Source: Ruegeria arenilitoris
GTDB taxonomy: Bacteria; Pseudomonadota; Alphaproteobacteria; Rhodobacterales; Rhodobacteraceae
Direction of reading: 5' to 3'
Assembly: GCF_013032445.1 (NCBI RefSeq)
Contig: NZ_WQCA01000014.1
Location: 31,762-95,761, forward strand
Length of the DNA: 64,000 nt
This document shows, piece by piece, positions 1-9,518 of this stretch (its first letter is position 1; the number at the start of each line of letters is the position of its first letter). The notes below the pieces were generated by a model, which saw nothing but the letters and a program-made list of their open reading frames with translations, was not told where the DNA came from and ran no database searches. The position numbers were made by a program, and so were the translations under genes.

Positions 1-1551
1 GAAGGTCTGGCGGACCCAGGCGGCGTCGCGGTTTCTGAGAGTGTGGTCCAACAGGCCATGGGCAAGGTGGATGCCAGATTTGAGGATCTCGGACTGAAAA
101 ACCTGAAGAACATCGCTGAACCGGTTCGAGTTTTCCGCGTCATGTCCGACAGAGCGCCCGCATCCAAACGGCGATCAAACAAATTTCCATTGATAACCGG
201 TGCATCGGTGCTGGTTGGTCTTGGGGCTGTCGGCTTATTAACGTGGTGGATCGGCTTTGGTCACGAGCCGGTTGATGCCATGACCTTTGATGAAGCTGCT
301 CTGCTGACAGAGCCAACAGGTCCGACCATTGCGGTTCTACCATTTAAAAACCTTAGCAATACGGACGCCCGCGATTTATTGGCTGTAGGCATTGGCGAAG
401 ACATCATCGTTGAGTTGGGCAGCTACCAGGACCTCAATGTACTGTCCCGCCAATCCACCCACTCCGTTGGGCCGGACGAAAGTGACCCGCGCAGTATCCG
501 GGGGAAATTCGGTGCGGACTATGTGCTGGAAGGTTCAGTCCGGCAGGTTGCAGATCGTCTGCGCGTGACAGCGCGACTGATAGATACAACTTCGGGGCTT
601 CAGGTCTGGTCGGGGGCGTATGATGAAAGTCTTACGACTTCAAATATTCTGGACGTTCAACTGAGCATAACCGAAAAAGTTGCCTCTGCCGTGGGTGACG
701 CGGGCGGGGCTATCAAGCGCCTTCACGCAGGTCATGCGCGTGCGAAACCTCCGGAACATCTCTCGTCTTATGAATGTTCCCTGCTGCGCGTTGGTTTTCT
801 GAACCGACGGGACATGCAAGAGCGCGTCCGCGGCTGTATCCTGCGGGTTGTCGAAGACGAACCCGAGTATTGGCGCGGGTGGGCGCAATTGGCCGAGGCA
901 CTGCTGACGGATGTGAAGCTGTTTACCGGGCTGTATCCAGGGGCACAGGATGAGAAAATCCAACGCGCGGAAGAGGCGGCGCGGAACGCGGTGTCGCTGA
1001 ACCCGTATTCTGCGCGCGCTCACTTCCTTCTGGCGCTTGTACTTCAGATTCAGCGCGATCTTGACGGGTTCTTTTCGTCTGCCGAAACGGCGCTGGCATT
1101 GGGGACGGATCGTTATCTGCAAGGGCAGATCGGATACGAGTTCATTTGGTCCGGGCGACTGGATTTGGGCGCTGCTCTTGTTGAAAATGCAATTACGTTG
1201 GACCCAAATGCGGCAGACCCAAACTGGTACCAGGCGCTGGCCGAGTATCATTTCCTGAACGGAGATTATGAAACAGCGCTGAGCACCTATCGCAAAGGGG
1301 CACAGCCGGACATTTGGTGGTCGGTTTCCATAGAAGTCGCAATTCTGGCTGAACTTGGTCCGCGCGACGCCGCCATTGCCGCGCGGGACAGACTCAACAA
1401 AATTCGTCCAGGGATAAAAATTGCTGACATTGTCTGGATGTACCGGCGCTTTGCGCGCCCGGATGAACACATCCTTCCCTTCGTCAAAGCTTACAGAGCT
1501 GTGGACATGCCCGAGGGACAGTTTGCCCCGCTACAGGATAGTGCAGGCTGA
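1..1551 (+). CDS. Class III adenylate cyclase / TolB-like / TPR protein, 5' end missing
   Basis: The frame is open from base 1, so the start lies before the window. The first ~40 codons are the end of a class III nucleotide cyclase domain (VSESVVQQAM, then FEDLGLKNLKNI...PVRVFRV, the usual junction in rhizobial and roseobacterial cyclases). One membrane helix follows (GASVLVGLGAVGLLTWWIGF), then a TolB-N-like domain (GPTIAVLPFKNLS ... YVLEGSVRQ ... QVWSGAYDE), then TPR-like helices to the end. The membrane helix suggests a cytoplasmic cyclase with the TolB/TPR part on the other side. It probably makes cAMP in response to an envelope signal, but the catalytic residues are outside the window. 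A second cyclase gene follows 169 bp downstream. Confidence 0.85.
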   Translation, partial: EGLADPGGVAVSESVVQQAMGKVDARFEDLGLKNLKNIAEPVRVFRVMSDRAPASKRRSNKFPLITGASVLVGLGAVGLLTWWIGFGHEPVDAMTFDEAALLTEPTGPTIAVLPFKNLSNTDARDLLAVGIGEDIIVELGSYQDLNVLSRQSTHSVGPDESDPRSIRGKFGADYVLEGSVRQVADRLRVTARLIDTTSGLQVWSGAYDESLTTSNILDVQLSITEKVASAVGDAGGAIKRLHAGHARAKPPEHLSSYECSLLRVGFLNRRDMQERVRGCILRVVEDEPEYWRGWAQLAEALLTDVKLFTGLYPGAQDEKIQRAEEAARNAVSLNPYSARAHFLLALVLQIQRDLDGFFSSAETALALGTDRYLQGQIGYEFIWSGRLDLGAALVENAITLDPNAADPNWYQALAEYHFLNGDYETALSTYRKGAQPDIWWSVSIEVAILAELGPRDAAIAARDRLNKIRPGIKIADIVWMYRRFARPDEHILPFVKAYRAVDMPEGQFAPLQDSAG

Positions 1552-1720
1552 CCGACAGGGCGGGGTAAGGCATAGGGCGGCGCCAGTCTGGCATCGATTC
1601 TCATTCGGGCACACTTGCTATTCGTGCACCGCCTCTATTTCGTCGTCCATAGGGAAGCGACGACATCCTTTCGTGCGTCTGTTATTGTCGCACCGGGTTT
1701 TATGCTCAGGTGTTTTCCGG

Positions 1721-4700
1721 ATGTCAATCGCTGAATGGCTCAGGGAGCTTGGTCTAGACAGGTACGTCGCGGTCTTCGAGGAGAACGCGATAGACATCGA
1801 CACGTTGCCTGAATTGACCGACGCGGATCTGGCCTCGATCGGTGTGCTGCTTGGTCACAGAAAAAAGATCCTCAAGGCCGTCAACGATGCCGCGGCAACA
1901 GCTGCCGAGGTGACTCCGGACCGTGCCGGAGCCGCTATTGGCCAAAGACGGCAGGTCACGGTGCTGTTCGCCGACCTGACAGGATACACGCGGCTCTCAG
2001 CACGTCTGGACCCGGAGGAGGCACACAAGCTCCTGAACAACTACTTCGCTGCCGTGGACGTGGTCGTCGAGAACTACGCAGGGAGGGTCGATAAACATAT
2101 CGGCGATTGTGTCATGGCCGTCTTCGGCGCACCGATCGCCCACTCCGATGATCCTGAACGGGCGCTGCGTGCAGCGTCTGAAATCCACGATGCGATCCGC
2201 GACCTGTCCGATAGACTGGGTCTCGATCTCAGCGCCCACATCGGGATCGCTTCCGGTCAGGTTGTCGCCAGCCGGACGGGCAGCGAGCAACATGTCGAAT
2301 ACACGGTAACCGGCAATACCGTAAACTTGGCTTCCCGTCTCGACGATATAGCGGCACCTGAAGAGACGCTGGTGTCTGAAGCGGTCTACCGAGCGACCTC
2401 GCAGATTGCTGATTTTGCGTCACGGGGCGAGGCGTCGGTGCAGGGGTTAGATGCGGAAGTTCCGATCTGGGCCTTCGAGTGTTTCCGGGAATCGGAGCAA
2501 ACGGATTACGCAACGCCCTTTGTTGGCCGCGCCGCTGAACTAAGCCAGCTCACGTCCATCACCGAATGCGTCCGAGCAGACGGGTCCGGACATATCGTGT
2601 TGTTGCGCGGCGAGGCTGGGATCGGCAAAACGCGACTGACCGAGGAATATATTGGGATCGCCGATGCACAGGGATTTGCAACTCACCGTGTGCACATTGT
2701 CGATTTTGGTGCTGCCCGTGGCCCACGCGTTCTGCGCGACCTAGCCTCGACCCTGTTGGGGCTACCGCTTCAGACAGACGAAGCAGCACGCCGCAAGGTG
2801 CTTGGCCAAATTCTCGTTGACGGGAGCATCGCCGCGGAGAATTTGGTTTTCTTGAACGACCTGCTTGATCTGCCACAGCCCGATCACTTGCAGCGGATCT
2901 ATTCCAAGATGCCGAGCGATGAACGGCTCGCCGGCATTGGCGTGACGCTTGGTGCGATTATCACAGCGCAGGCCGCACGGGCACCACAGCTAATCGTGAT
3001 GGAGGATGTGCACTGGGCAGAACAGGCAACGATTGAGGTGCTCTCTGGACTGGCGGCGGACTTGTCCTGTTGCCGGGCAATTCTCATGCTGACGAGCCGG
3101 ATTGAGGGATGGACACTGTCCCACGGTTTTCCCCGGTTCTTCCGAGGTTGCCCGATCACGTCGATCGAGTTGCAGCCGCTGCGCGAGGCAGATGCGGTTC
3201 AGCTTGCCGAGGCCTTGGCCGATGGGCTTGCCATCGACCTCGGGCGACTGGTCGAGCGTGCGGATGGAAACCCACTCTTTCTCGAGCAGATGATGCGCAA
3301 CCTATCCCACGTTCAGAGCACAGCTTTGCCGGACACGATCCACGGTCTTGTGCTGGCACGGATCGACCGGCTTCCGGTTCGCGATCGCGAGGCTATCATG
3401 GCGGCATCGGTCCTCGGCAATCGCTTTGAACTATCGGCGCTTCGCGATCTGATAGGGAAACCTGCCTACGAATGCGAAACTCTCATCCGGCATCGGCTTG
3501 TCAGGCTCGAGGGTGAGGAGCATCTGTTCGCCCATGCCCTGATCCGGGAAGGCGTCAATGCGTCGATTTTGCGCGACAGGCGACGCGAACTTCATCTGCG
3601 TGCAGCCGAGCACTATCGAGCCCGCGATCTGATCTTGCATGCTCAGCACCTCGACTGCGCAGAGTCGCCTGAGGCTCCGGCCGCTGCTCTGGCGGCGGCG
3701 CAGGACCAAGCGGCGCGAGTCCGCTACGAAACCGCAATGCAACTCGCCGTGCGCGGAAGTGAGCTCTCAACGGGCCCAGAGCAATACGATCTGCAAATGC
3801 TGCTGGGCGATCTGTCGAGGCGCCTCGGCAAGACCGACCAGATGATCGAAGCATATCGCGCCGCCCATGATGCCGCAGATAGCGGAGCAGAACGATCCAA
3901 AGCACTCATCGGGGTCGCCGAGGCGCAACGCATCGCTGAGGCCTACGACGACGTGCTTGACACGCTTTCAAACGCGCTTCGTGAGGCGGACGACGCGCCT
4001 TTCCTGAATGAGCGCGCCCGGATTTGCCAGCTTAAGGCAGGCGTGCATTTCGTACGCGGCGACACCGCGGCCGGTCTTGCCGAGAACCGCCGATCGCTGG
4101 ATCTCGCCCGGCAAGCGGGGTCTCGGGAACTAGAGGCGCAGGCGCAGGGCAATCTGGGTGACGCCGAGTTTGCCGCAGCGCGGATGATCTCGGCCCACGC
4201 ACGCTTTGATGATTGTGTTTCTCTTGGCCGTGAGCACGGCCTCGACGACGCGATTGCGGCAAATCTTGCGATGCGCGGTCAGACGTTGCTTTATCTCTGC
4301 CGTACAGAGGATGCCCTCGCGGACTGCGAGGAAGCGCTGCAGCTGGCAAGATCGCACTTCAATCCGCGCGCCGAGGTGGTGGCCCTACTGGTTGGTATCT
4401 ACACGCTGGAGCTCTTTGACATTGCGGCAACCAGGGACTGGGCGCTGAGCACCATCGATGCTGCAAAGCGGATCGGCTCGGTAAATTTTGAAAATGTTGG
4501 CCGCGAGTATCTCGGCCGAGCGACTGCGCTCCAGGGCGACTATGCTAAGGCAGAACGCTTGGTCGTGAGCGCGGTTGACGCATTTCGTCAATCAGAATCC
4601 GGCATGCGCTTCCTCGGCGGGCGGGCGCTTGGCAGCCTCGCGCTCGTCACCCGCGACGGTGACCGTCAGCGAGAGATCCTGGCGGAGGGAGAGGAACTCG

Positions 4701-4987
4701 TCGCGCAAGGCGTCGGTGCACACAATCCGCTCTGGCTCTATCGCGACGCTATCGAGGTGTCCCTTGATCTCGGGGATTGGGACGAGGCCGACCGGTACGC
4801 CAAACAGCTAGAGATATACACCAGCGGCCAGCCTCTGCCGTGGAGTCGGTTCTTCTGCGAACGTGGCCGCGCGCTCGCTCGCGACGGGCGCGGCGAGGAT
4901 GTAAGGGCACGCCTTCGGGCTATACGCGCCGAGGCGCTCGCCATAGGATTTACGCATACCGTCGCGCGGATCGATGCATCCCTCTAG
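1721..4987 (+). CDS. SAM-domain adenylate cyclase with AAA ATPase and TPR regions
   Basis: 1088 residues. An N-terminal SAM domain (about 1-60, IAEWLRELGLDRY) is followed by a class III cyclase domain (about 75-250) with both metal aspartates (LFADLTGYT and GDCVMAVFG), the KxxGD lysine and the VTGNTVNLASRL motif. A large STAND-type ATPase follows, with Walker A GEAGIGKT near residue 300 and the Walker B-like IVMEDVHWAE, and then a long TPR-like C-terminus. The frame is open upstream to 1421, but the ATG at 1721 begins exactly at the SAM domain and the upstream codons read as non-coding. It is a soluble multi-domain signalling cyclase. The stop overlaps the stop of the next, convergent gene by four bases. 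Confidence 0.88.
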   Translation: MSIAEWLRELGLDRYVAVFEENAIDIDTLPELTDADLASIGVLLGHRKKILKAVNDAAATAAEVTPDRAGAAIGQRRQVTVLFADLTGYTRLSARLDPEEAHKLLNNYFAAVDVVVENYAGRVDKHIGDCVMAVFGAPIAHSDDPERALRAASEIHDAIRDLSDRLGLDLSAHIGIASGQVVASRTGSEQHVEYTVTGNTVNLASRLDDIAAPEETLVSEAVYRATSQIADFASRGEASVQGLDAEVPIWAFECFRESEQTDYATPFVGRAAELSQLTSITECVRADGSGHIVLLRGEAGIGKTRLTEEYIGIADAQGFATHRVHIVDFGAARGPRVLRDLASTLLGLPLQTDEAARRKVLGQILVDGSIAAENLVFLNDLLDLPQPDHLQRIYSKMPSDERLAGIGVTLGAIITAQAARAPQLIVMEDVHWAEQATIEVLSGLAADLSCCRAILMLTSRIEGWTLSHGFPRFFRGCPITSIELQPLREADAVQLAEALADGLAIDLGRLVERADGNPLFLEQMMRNLSHVQSTALPDTIHGLVLARIDRLPVRDREAIMAASVLGNRFELSALRDLIGKPAYECETLIRHRLVRLEGEEHLFAHALIREGVNASILRDRRRELHLRAAEHYRARDLILHAQHLDCAESPEAPAAALAAAQDQAARVRYETAMQLAVRGSELSTGPEQYDLQMLLGDLSRRLGKTDQMIEAYRAAHDAADSGAERSKALIGVAEAQRIAEAYDDVLDTLSNALREADDAPFLNERARICQLKAGVHFVRGDTAAGLAENRRSLDLARQAGSRELEAQAQGNLGDAEFAAARMISAHARFDDCVSLGREHGLDDAIAANLAMRGQTLLYLCRTEDALADCEEALQLARSHFNPRAEVVALLVGIYTLELFDIAATRDWALSTIDAAKRIGSVNFENVGREYLGRATALQGDYAKAERLVVSAVDAFRQSESGMRFLGGRALGSLALVTRDGDRQREILAEGEELVAQGVGAHNPLWLYRDAIEVSLDLGDWDEADRYAKQLEIYTSGQPLPWSRFFCERGRALARDGRGEDVRARLRAIRAEALAIGFTHTVARIDASL

Positions 4988-5358
4988 AACGCAGCCTTCC
5001 ACTGCTCGGTATCGATGAACCAGCGCTCTTCGATCACCAGGCCATCGGTGCCGAACCTGAACAATACTGCACATTGCGAACCGCCCGGTAGCTTGTCCGA
5101 AGTGAACTCCACGATGTTCACGATCTCGTTGTCTCCGGGGCAGTATCGTAGATCCTTAATGTCGAAGCCGGGCGGCAGAGCCTCTCCAATCCCGTCCAGC
5201 GCAGCCCTGAATGCCGTGCGGCCTTGCAACACATTCTCCTGTCCGGGCAGCACGAAAATCATCTCTTCCGCGTAGAATCCGGCGAGCTTGTCCATGTCTC
5301 CTTCCGCAAGCGCCGCCCAGCTTGCCTTTAGGTTTTCCAGTTGCTTCTCTGCCGACAT
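4984..5358 (-). CDS. SnoaL/NTF2-fold protein
   Basis: 124 residues with the typical small NTF2-like pattern: an N-terminal helix pair (WAALAEGDMDKLAGFYAEEM), a strand with FVLPGQENVLQGR, and C-terminal strands ending IEERWFIDTEQW. Members bind small hydrophobic ligands or act as isomerases, hydrolases or cyclases; nothing here names the substrate. The gene is convergent with the cyclase gene, the two stop codons sharing CTAG. A purine-rich stretch, AAGGAGCATTTC, precedes the ATG. Confidence 0.75.
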   Translation of the reverse strand: MSAEKQLENLKASWAALAEGDMDKLAGFYAEEMIFVLPGQENVLQGRTAFRAALDGIGEALPPGFDIKDLRYCPGDNEIVNIVEFTSDKLPGGSQCAVLFRFGTDGLVIEERWFIDTEQWKAAF

Positions 5359-5737
5359 TGAAATGCTCCTTCCCTCAGAGTCGCTCTTCTGGCAAGCATG
5401 CTATCACGATTGGATCTGGTCACGGAGGTCGCAGGTCTGGACGCATACCTGCCGAATGGATAGTGATATAGACGGAATGAACGAATGGCTGAGAAGGAGC
5501 CGAGACCTGTTGCCGTTTGAAAGCCGTTCGATGGCGGCATTGTCCGCGAGCTGAATATTCGTCGGCTCCCAGAACTTGCAGCTTGGAGCTAATGTCCGCA
5601 ACGCGGGTTTGGGCGCAGAAATTCTGCATATCGCCGAAAGACTGGTATGGGCCGACCGAGTCTTCTGGGGAAGCGTCTTTTGCCTCAATATGATAGCGGA
5701 TCACCTCAGTTGAAGAGGATCAGCTGTCCTAGGCAAC
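5359..5737. other. Intergenic, possible remnant of a regulator gene
   Basis: No intact gene is supported. On the minus strand two overlapping frames (5704-5420 and 5688-5404) each look partly coding: the first begins MIRYHIEAKDASPEDS...SFGDMQNFC, and the second continues with NIQLADNAAIERLSNG. Joined by one frameshift they would make an N-terminal piece of about 80 residues, possibly of an AraC-like regulator. This could be a decayed gene, but it could also be chance. Confidence 0.25.
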
Positions 5738-6628
5738 TCATGCCTCAGGCCGACTTGGTAGCCCGATTTTGTTCCAAAGCTCATCGGCAACAACGCCTAT
5801 TGCCTGATCCCTGCGCCTCATCTTGAAGATCATGGTCCGGCGCAGTGGGAACCCTTCCAAGTTCAGGGAAAGCAAAATCCCCGACCGCCGCTCCTCCTCC
5901 GTCATATGATCGGGCAAGCCGCCCCAGCCAAGGCCGGCGAGGATCACTTTTTTCTTGGCCGTGAGGTCCGAGACCGTCCATTTCAGGCCCCCTGACAGCA
6001 GATCGCGGCTCTGTTCATGCGCGGTGCCGCCTGTGCCCGCCGTAATCACCTGCACATGGCTTTGCATCTCAGTTGTCGATATTGCGCGGGAACCGGTCGG
6101 TAGGTTCAGATCGGGGCTGGCCACTGGCCGGATTGTCACCTCCGCGACCGGTACCGCCTCCACGTCGTTCAGTGGCACCCCGTCAAGCGATGCAAGCGCG
6201 ATATCCGCTTTACCTTCCATTAGCCGTGCGATCGGGCCGCCCATCATCTCCATACGCAGCCGAAGGTGAGTTGCGGGATGACGCCGACCGGTGTCGGCAA
6301 GCGCTGGTAGAAAAGTATCCAAATCCATTGTTGCGCTGACGGCAATTGTCAGTTCAGGCTCTTCTCGGGCGCGCAACCGAGCAGCGGTGCTTCTGAGCCC
6401 CTGCATCTGCCGCAACACCCGAGAGGCTTCTCGGTAGAAGACCTCGCCGGCCGGTGTGAGCGAAGGCCGGTAAGCTTCGCGGCTGAACAGTTCCAGCTCC
6501 AACTCCTCTTCCAATTGGCGGATGGTGTGGCTTATGGCGGATTGTGATTTGTGGAGGCGCTCAGCCGCACCGCGGAAGGTGCCGGTTGAGACTATGGCCT
6601 CCAGTGCAATGAGTTGGTCGTGTTTCAT
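5738..6628 (-). CDS. LysR-family transcriptional regulator
   Basis: 296 residues. The N-terminal winged HTH is clear (LIALEAIVSTGTFRGAAERL ... SQSAISHTIRQLEEELELELF), followed by the usual linker helix and a periplasmic-binding-like effector domain (about 90-290). It is divergent from the GST operon starting at 6738, the classic arrangement in which a LysR protein controls the neighbouring operon and itself. A symmetric site suited to it lies between the two genes at 6640-6660. The inducer cannot be read from the sequence. Confidence 0.92.
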   Translation of the reverse strand: MKHDQLIALEAIVSTGTFRGAAERLHKSQSAISHTIRQLEEELELELFSREAYRPSLTPAGEVFYREASRVLRQMQGLRSTAARLRAREEPELTIAVSATMDLDTFLPALADTGRRHPATHLRLRMEMMGGPIARLMEGKADIALASLDGVPLNDVEAVPVAEVTIRPVASPDLNLPTGSRAISTTEMQSHVQVITAGTGGTAHEQSRDLLSGGLKWTVSDLTAKKKVILAGLGWGGLPDHMTEEERRSGILLSLNLEGFPLRRTMIFKMRRRDQAIGVVADELWNKIGLPSRPEA

Positions 6629-6639
6629 AGGCTCTCAAC

Positions 6640-6660
6640 ATGATCGATTTTTTTGATCAT
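6640..6660. promoter_or_regulatory. Candidate LysR operator
   Basis: ATGATC-N9-GATCAT, a perfect 6-bp dyad that also fits the LysR T-N11-A pattern inside interrupted dyad symmetry. It lies 12 bp upstream of the lysR start and about 80 bp upstream of the GST start, in the divergent promoter region. Confidence 0.4.
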
Positions 6661-6737
6661 AATAGTGAAAAGACAATATTATCAATCAATCGTATCACCG
6701 GGTAGTCAGATGGTATCGCTCAACAAGGGAGACTGTC

Positions 6738-7349
6738 ATGAAACTCTACTACAAGCCCGGCGCGTGCCCGCTGGCCAGCCATATCGCCCTATATGAAACC
6801 GGCCGCCCGTTTGAAATCGAAGCCGTGGACACTGCGGCAGGCCAAACTGAAAGCGGTGCTGACTATCATACGATCAACCCCAAGGGATACGTTCCGGCTC
6901 TGGGGTTGGACGACGGTAGCGTCCTCACCGAAGGAGCAGCTGTTCTTCAATATATCGCGGACAGATATCCCGAAGCGGGTCTGGCGCCGGTAGCCGGCAC
7001 CTTGGCCCGAGCCCGGATGCAGGAACAGCTCAACTGGATTGGCTCCGAGTTGCACAAGGCCTTCGGCCCGCTGTTCCGCGACGGCACGTCCGAGGCTGAC
7101 AAAGATGCGGCGCGCACCGCTGTTGCGGGCAAGTTCGACCTGATCGAAGCGCAGCTGGAGGATGGCCGAGAGTGGCTGGTTTCGAACCAGTTCTCGGTAG
7201 CTGACGCATACCTTTTCGTGGTCGCGAACTGGGCGAATTTCACCGGCATCGACCTGTCTCGTTGGTCCCGGCTGGCGGCGTTTGTAAGTCGCGGTGCTGC
7301 CCGTCCGTCTGCTCAGGCCGCGATGCGTGCCGAGGGGTTGATCCAATGA
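6738..7349 (+). CDS. Glutathione S-transferase
   Basis: 203 residues, full length for a beta/theta-like bacterial GST. The N-terminal thioredoxin fold begins MKLYYKPGACPLASHIAL, with the beta-class cysteine in PGACPLA, and has the cis-Pro motif GYVPAL and EGAAVLQYIADRYPE for glutathione binding. The helical C-terminal domain holds the SVADAYLFVVANW signature. It conjugates or transfers glutathione in the cytoplasm. It is first in an operon with an NTF2-fold protein, a tautomerase and a nitronate monooxygenase, which suggests handling of an electrophilic or nitro compound. RBS AAGGGAGA precedes the ATG. Confidence 0.9.
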   Translation: MKLYYKPGACPLASHIALYETGRPFEIEAVDTAAGQTESGADYHTINPKGYVPALGLDDGSVLTEGAAVLQYIADRYPEAGLAPVAGTLARARMQEQLNWIGSELHKAFGPLFRDGTSEADKDAARTAVAGKFDLIEAQLEDGREWLVSNQFSVADAYLFVVANWANFTGIDLSRWSRLAAFVSRGAARPSAQAAMRAEGLIQ

Positions 7350-7726
7350 CGCCCGCCGGCCACAAAAAGGTCGGCGAACTGATGGAGGTCTATTTCGAAG
7401 GCCTCCATCAGGCCGATAGCACCATGTTGCGCAGAGTGTTCCATCCGCAGTTGGCTTATGTCTGTGCCACAGAAGGCGATGAACTGAATCTGGATCTCGA
7501 GACTTATATGGGCCGCGTGGACGGGCGTGAACCGCCAGCCGGGCGTGGTGACCCGCGCGAGGAGAAGGTTCTGGAGATCGCATTTGCCAGCGACAGGTTA
7601 GCCCGTGTCAGCGCCCGGATGACCATGATGGGGCGGGATTTCCATGACCTGCTGACCCTTGTTCGCTACGGCACAGAATGGCGCATCGTAGCAAAAGTGT
7701 TTTCCTATGTTCCGCGAAAGGACTGA
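7346..7726 (+). CDS. NTF2-fold (lumazine-binding-like) small protein
   Basis: 126 residues from the ATG at 7346, which overlaps the GST stop in ATGA and so is probably translationally coupled. The frame is open further upstream but would lie inside the GST gene. The pattern KKVGELMEVYFEGLHQADS...FHPQLAYV, ending in HDLLTLVRYGTEWRIVAKVF, is that of the nuclear transport factor 2-like family often annotated as putative lumazine-binding. Its operon partners suggest it binds or isomerises a pathway intermediate; the substrate is unknown. Confidence 0.8.
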   Translation: MTPAGHKKVGELMEVYFEGLHQADSTMLRRVFHPQLAYVCATEGDELNLDLETYMGRVDGREPPAGRGDPREEKVLEIAFASDRLARVSARMTMMGRDFHDLLTLVRYGTEWRIVAKVFSYVPRKD

Positions 7727-7729
7727 CCG

Positions 7730-7951
7730 ATGCCATATGTGAATATCAAAGTCACCCGCGAAGGCGGCCCTGACGGCACCGGCCCGAGTGCCGATCAAAA
7801 AGCGCAGCTGATAATTGGGGTCACAGACCTTCTGCAAAACGTACTGGACAAGAACCCGGCCACAACCTTTGTGGTAATTGACGAGGTCCCGTTGGAAGAC
7901 TGGGGCGTTGGCGGCCTGCCAGTGCAAGAGTATCGAAAGCAGACGCAATGA
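7730..7951 (+). CDS. 4-oxalocrotonate tautomerase-family protein
   Basis: 73 residues beginning MPYVNIKVTREG. Once the initiator Met is removed the protein has the catalytic N-terminal proline of the tautomerase superfamily. Length and the later strand TTFVVIDEVPLEDWGVGG fit the short 4-OT group. Members ketonise enols or process halogenated and keto acids as oligomers in the cytoplasm. It starts 3 bp after the upstream stop and overlaps the next start by ATGA. Confidence 0.88.
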   Translation: MPYVNIKVTREGGPDGTGPSADQKAQLIIGVTDLLQNVLDKNPATTFVVIDEVPLEDWGVGGLPVQEYRKQTQ

Positions 7952-8907
7952 AGACGCGGCTGACAAAGGCGCTGGGGATCACCTGCCCGGTGATCCAGGC
8001 ACCAATGGCATTTGCTGCGGGCGGCGCACTGACCAGCGCCGTCTCCCGCGCAGGCGGTTTGGGCATGATTGGGGGCGCCTACGGTGATGCCGTCTGGATC
8101 GGCCAACAGTTCGATATCGCTGCGGATGCCCGCGTGGGCTGTGGGCTGATTACATGGAAGCTCGCGGAGCGGCCGCACCTGCTCGGCCGGGTGCTGGCGC
8201 GTAATCCAGCTGCGCTGTTTCTGTCATTTGGCAATCCGGCACCATTCGCTCCAGCGATCAAGGACGCCGGTGTGCCGCTGATCTGCCAGGTCCAGACCCT
8301 GCGCGATGCGCGGCAGGCGCTGGATTGCGGCGCGGACATCATTGTCGCCCAGGGGGCGGAAGCTGGCGGCCATGGCGAGGCACGCGGCACATTTGCTCTG
8401 GTTCCCGAGATCGCCGATGAGATCGCGCGCCAAAACAGCGAGGCGCTGCTCTGTGCTGCTGGCGGTATCACGGACGGGCGTGGCCTGGCGGCGGCCCTTA
8501 TGCTTGGGGCAGATGGAGCGGTGATCGGTACGCGGTTCTGGGCCTCGAACGAAGCGCTGGTGCATCCGCGTATTCTTAAACGAGCGATGGCCGCGACAGG
8601 TGACGACACGATCCGCACGCGGGTGGTGGACGTGATCCGTGGTTACGACTGGCCCGGCCGGTACAATGGCCGCGTTCTGCGCAACCCGTTCATTCAGAAA
8701 TGGTACGGCTCAGAAGACGCCTTGAAGATGGAAGCGGGCGTTGAAGCGGCAATATGGGCGGCAGCTCAGGAAACCGGGGATATTGATGTTGCAACCGCCT
8801 TTGCAGGCGAGGGCATCGGTCTGATCAGTTCCGCGGCACCCGCCGGCGATATTCTGGCGAAGCTCATGGAAGACGCGCATCGGTGTCTGGCTGGGGCGGC
8901 TGCATAG
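7948..8907 (+). CDS. Nitronate monooxygenase (2-nitropropane dioxygenase family)
   Basis: 319 residues, an FMN TIM-barrel oxygenase. The N-terminal CPVIQAPMAFAAGGALTSAV, the central DIIVAQGAEAGGHGEARG (with the catalytic-type His) and LLCAAGGITDGRGLAAAL...GADGAVIGTRFWAS (phosphate-binding loop) are family signatures. Enzymes of this family oxidise alkyl nitronates such as propionate-3-nitronate to carbonyl compounds and nitrite. It is the last gene of the GST operon, with an ATGA overlap. A related enoyl-ACP reductase function (FabK-like) is possible but less likely in this context. Confidence 0.87.
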   Translation: MKTRLTKALGITCPVIQAPMAFAAGGALTSAVSRAGGLGMIGGAYGDAVWIGQQFDIAADARVGCGLITWKLAERPHLLGRVLARNPAALFLSFGNPAPFAPAIKDAGVPLICQVQTLRDARQALDCGADIIVAQGAEAGGHGEARGTFALVPEIADEIARQNSEALLCAAGGITDGRGLAAALMLGADGAVIGTRFWASNEALVHPRILKRAMAATGDDTIRTRVVDVIRGYDWPGRYNGRVLRNPFIQKWYGSEDALKMEAGVEAAIWAAAQETGDIDVATAFAGEGIGLISSAAPAGDILAKLMEDAHRCLAGAAA

Positions 8908-9518
8908 CATGGGGATCTGGGAAGAGCCAGAAACACTTGAGCTGGATTAGGCGGTGGCACGGTTACCGCCGCCTACTCCTGTTGGGGCGGGAAATAGGTA
9001 ATCTTACTGAACGTTGTTCTGGCGGTTGTGTTTGCTGTTGCAATCCTGTGGTTGGCGAACGAACGCAGCAAAAATTTGATGGCTCGGAAATGGTCAAAAC
9101 CTGCCCATCACTACGTTTAGTATTAACATCGGTTTTCGTGATGTGACCCGAACCATGCACAGGCCGATGCTTGTTCAAAGCGGATTTTCCAAACACTCCG
9201 GGCTGCCTCCGCGGCGAAGGTCGAAGGGTATTGCTGTGCTGATCCTGCCGCGACCTCGGTTTACGCGGTTGCAGCGAACGTCGTTTTTGAAGGGCCGCGT
9301 CGCGGCATCTATTTTGATGACTAAGGTCCGGGTAGGGCCGTTCCTTACAAGGGAAAGTGGTGCGGGGAACCGGGCTTTCGCCGTGGGTCGGGACCTTCAG
9401 ACCATGCGCGGAGCTCACTATCGGGTCGACGAACGGTGATCTAATCTCACGACCCGCTTCACCTCAGTTCTTGGCGGCGTTAGTCTCCGGTCCGAGCAAT
9501 GCTGAAAGGAGGCGCCCC
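8908..9518. other. Long intergenic region, no gene supported
   Basis: About 610 bp between the nitronate monooxygenase operon and hlyU. The open frame 9143-9439 (plus) is Arg/Pro-rich with no recognisable pattern and is probably not a gene. An AAAGGAGG-like site at about 9505-9512 is the RBS of the next gene. Confidence 0.5.

Noticed and set aside
640..1470. Minus-strand 276-codon ORF within the first cyclase gene
   Set aside because: Antisense to a clearly coding TolB/TPR protein; its translation has no domain.
9143..9439. Plus-strand ORF of 98 codons before hlyU
   Set aside because: Arg/Pro-rich, no RBS, no recognisable pattern; more likely non-coding.
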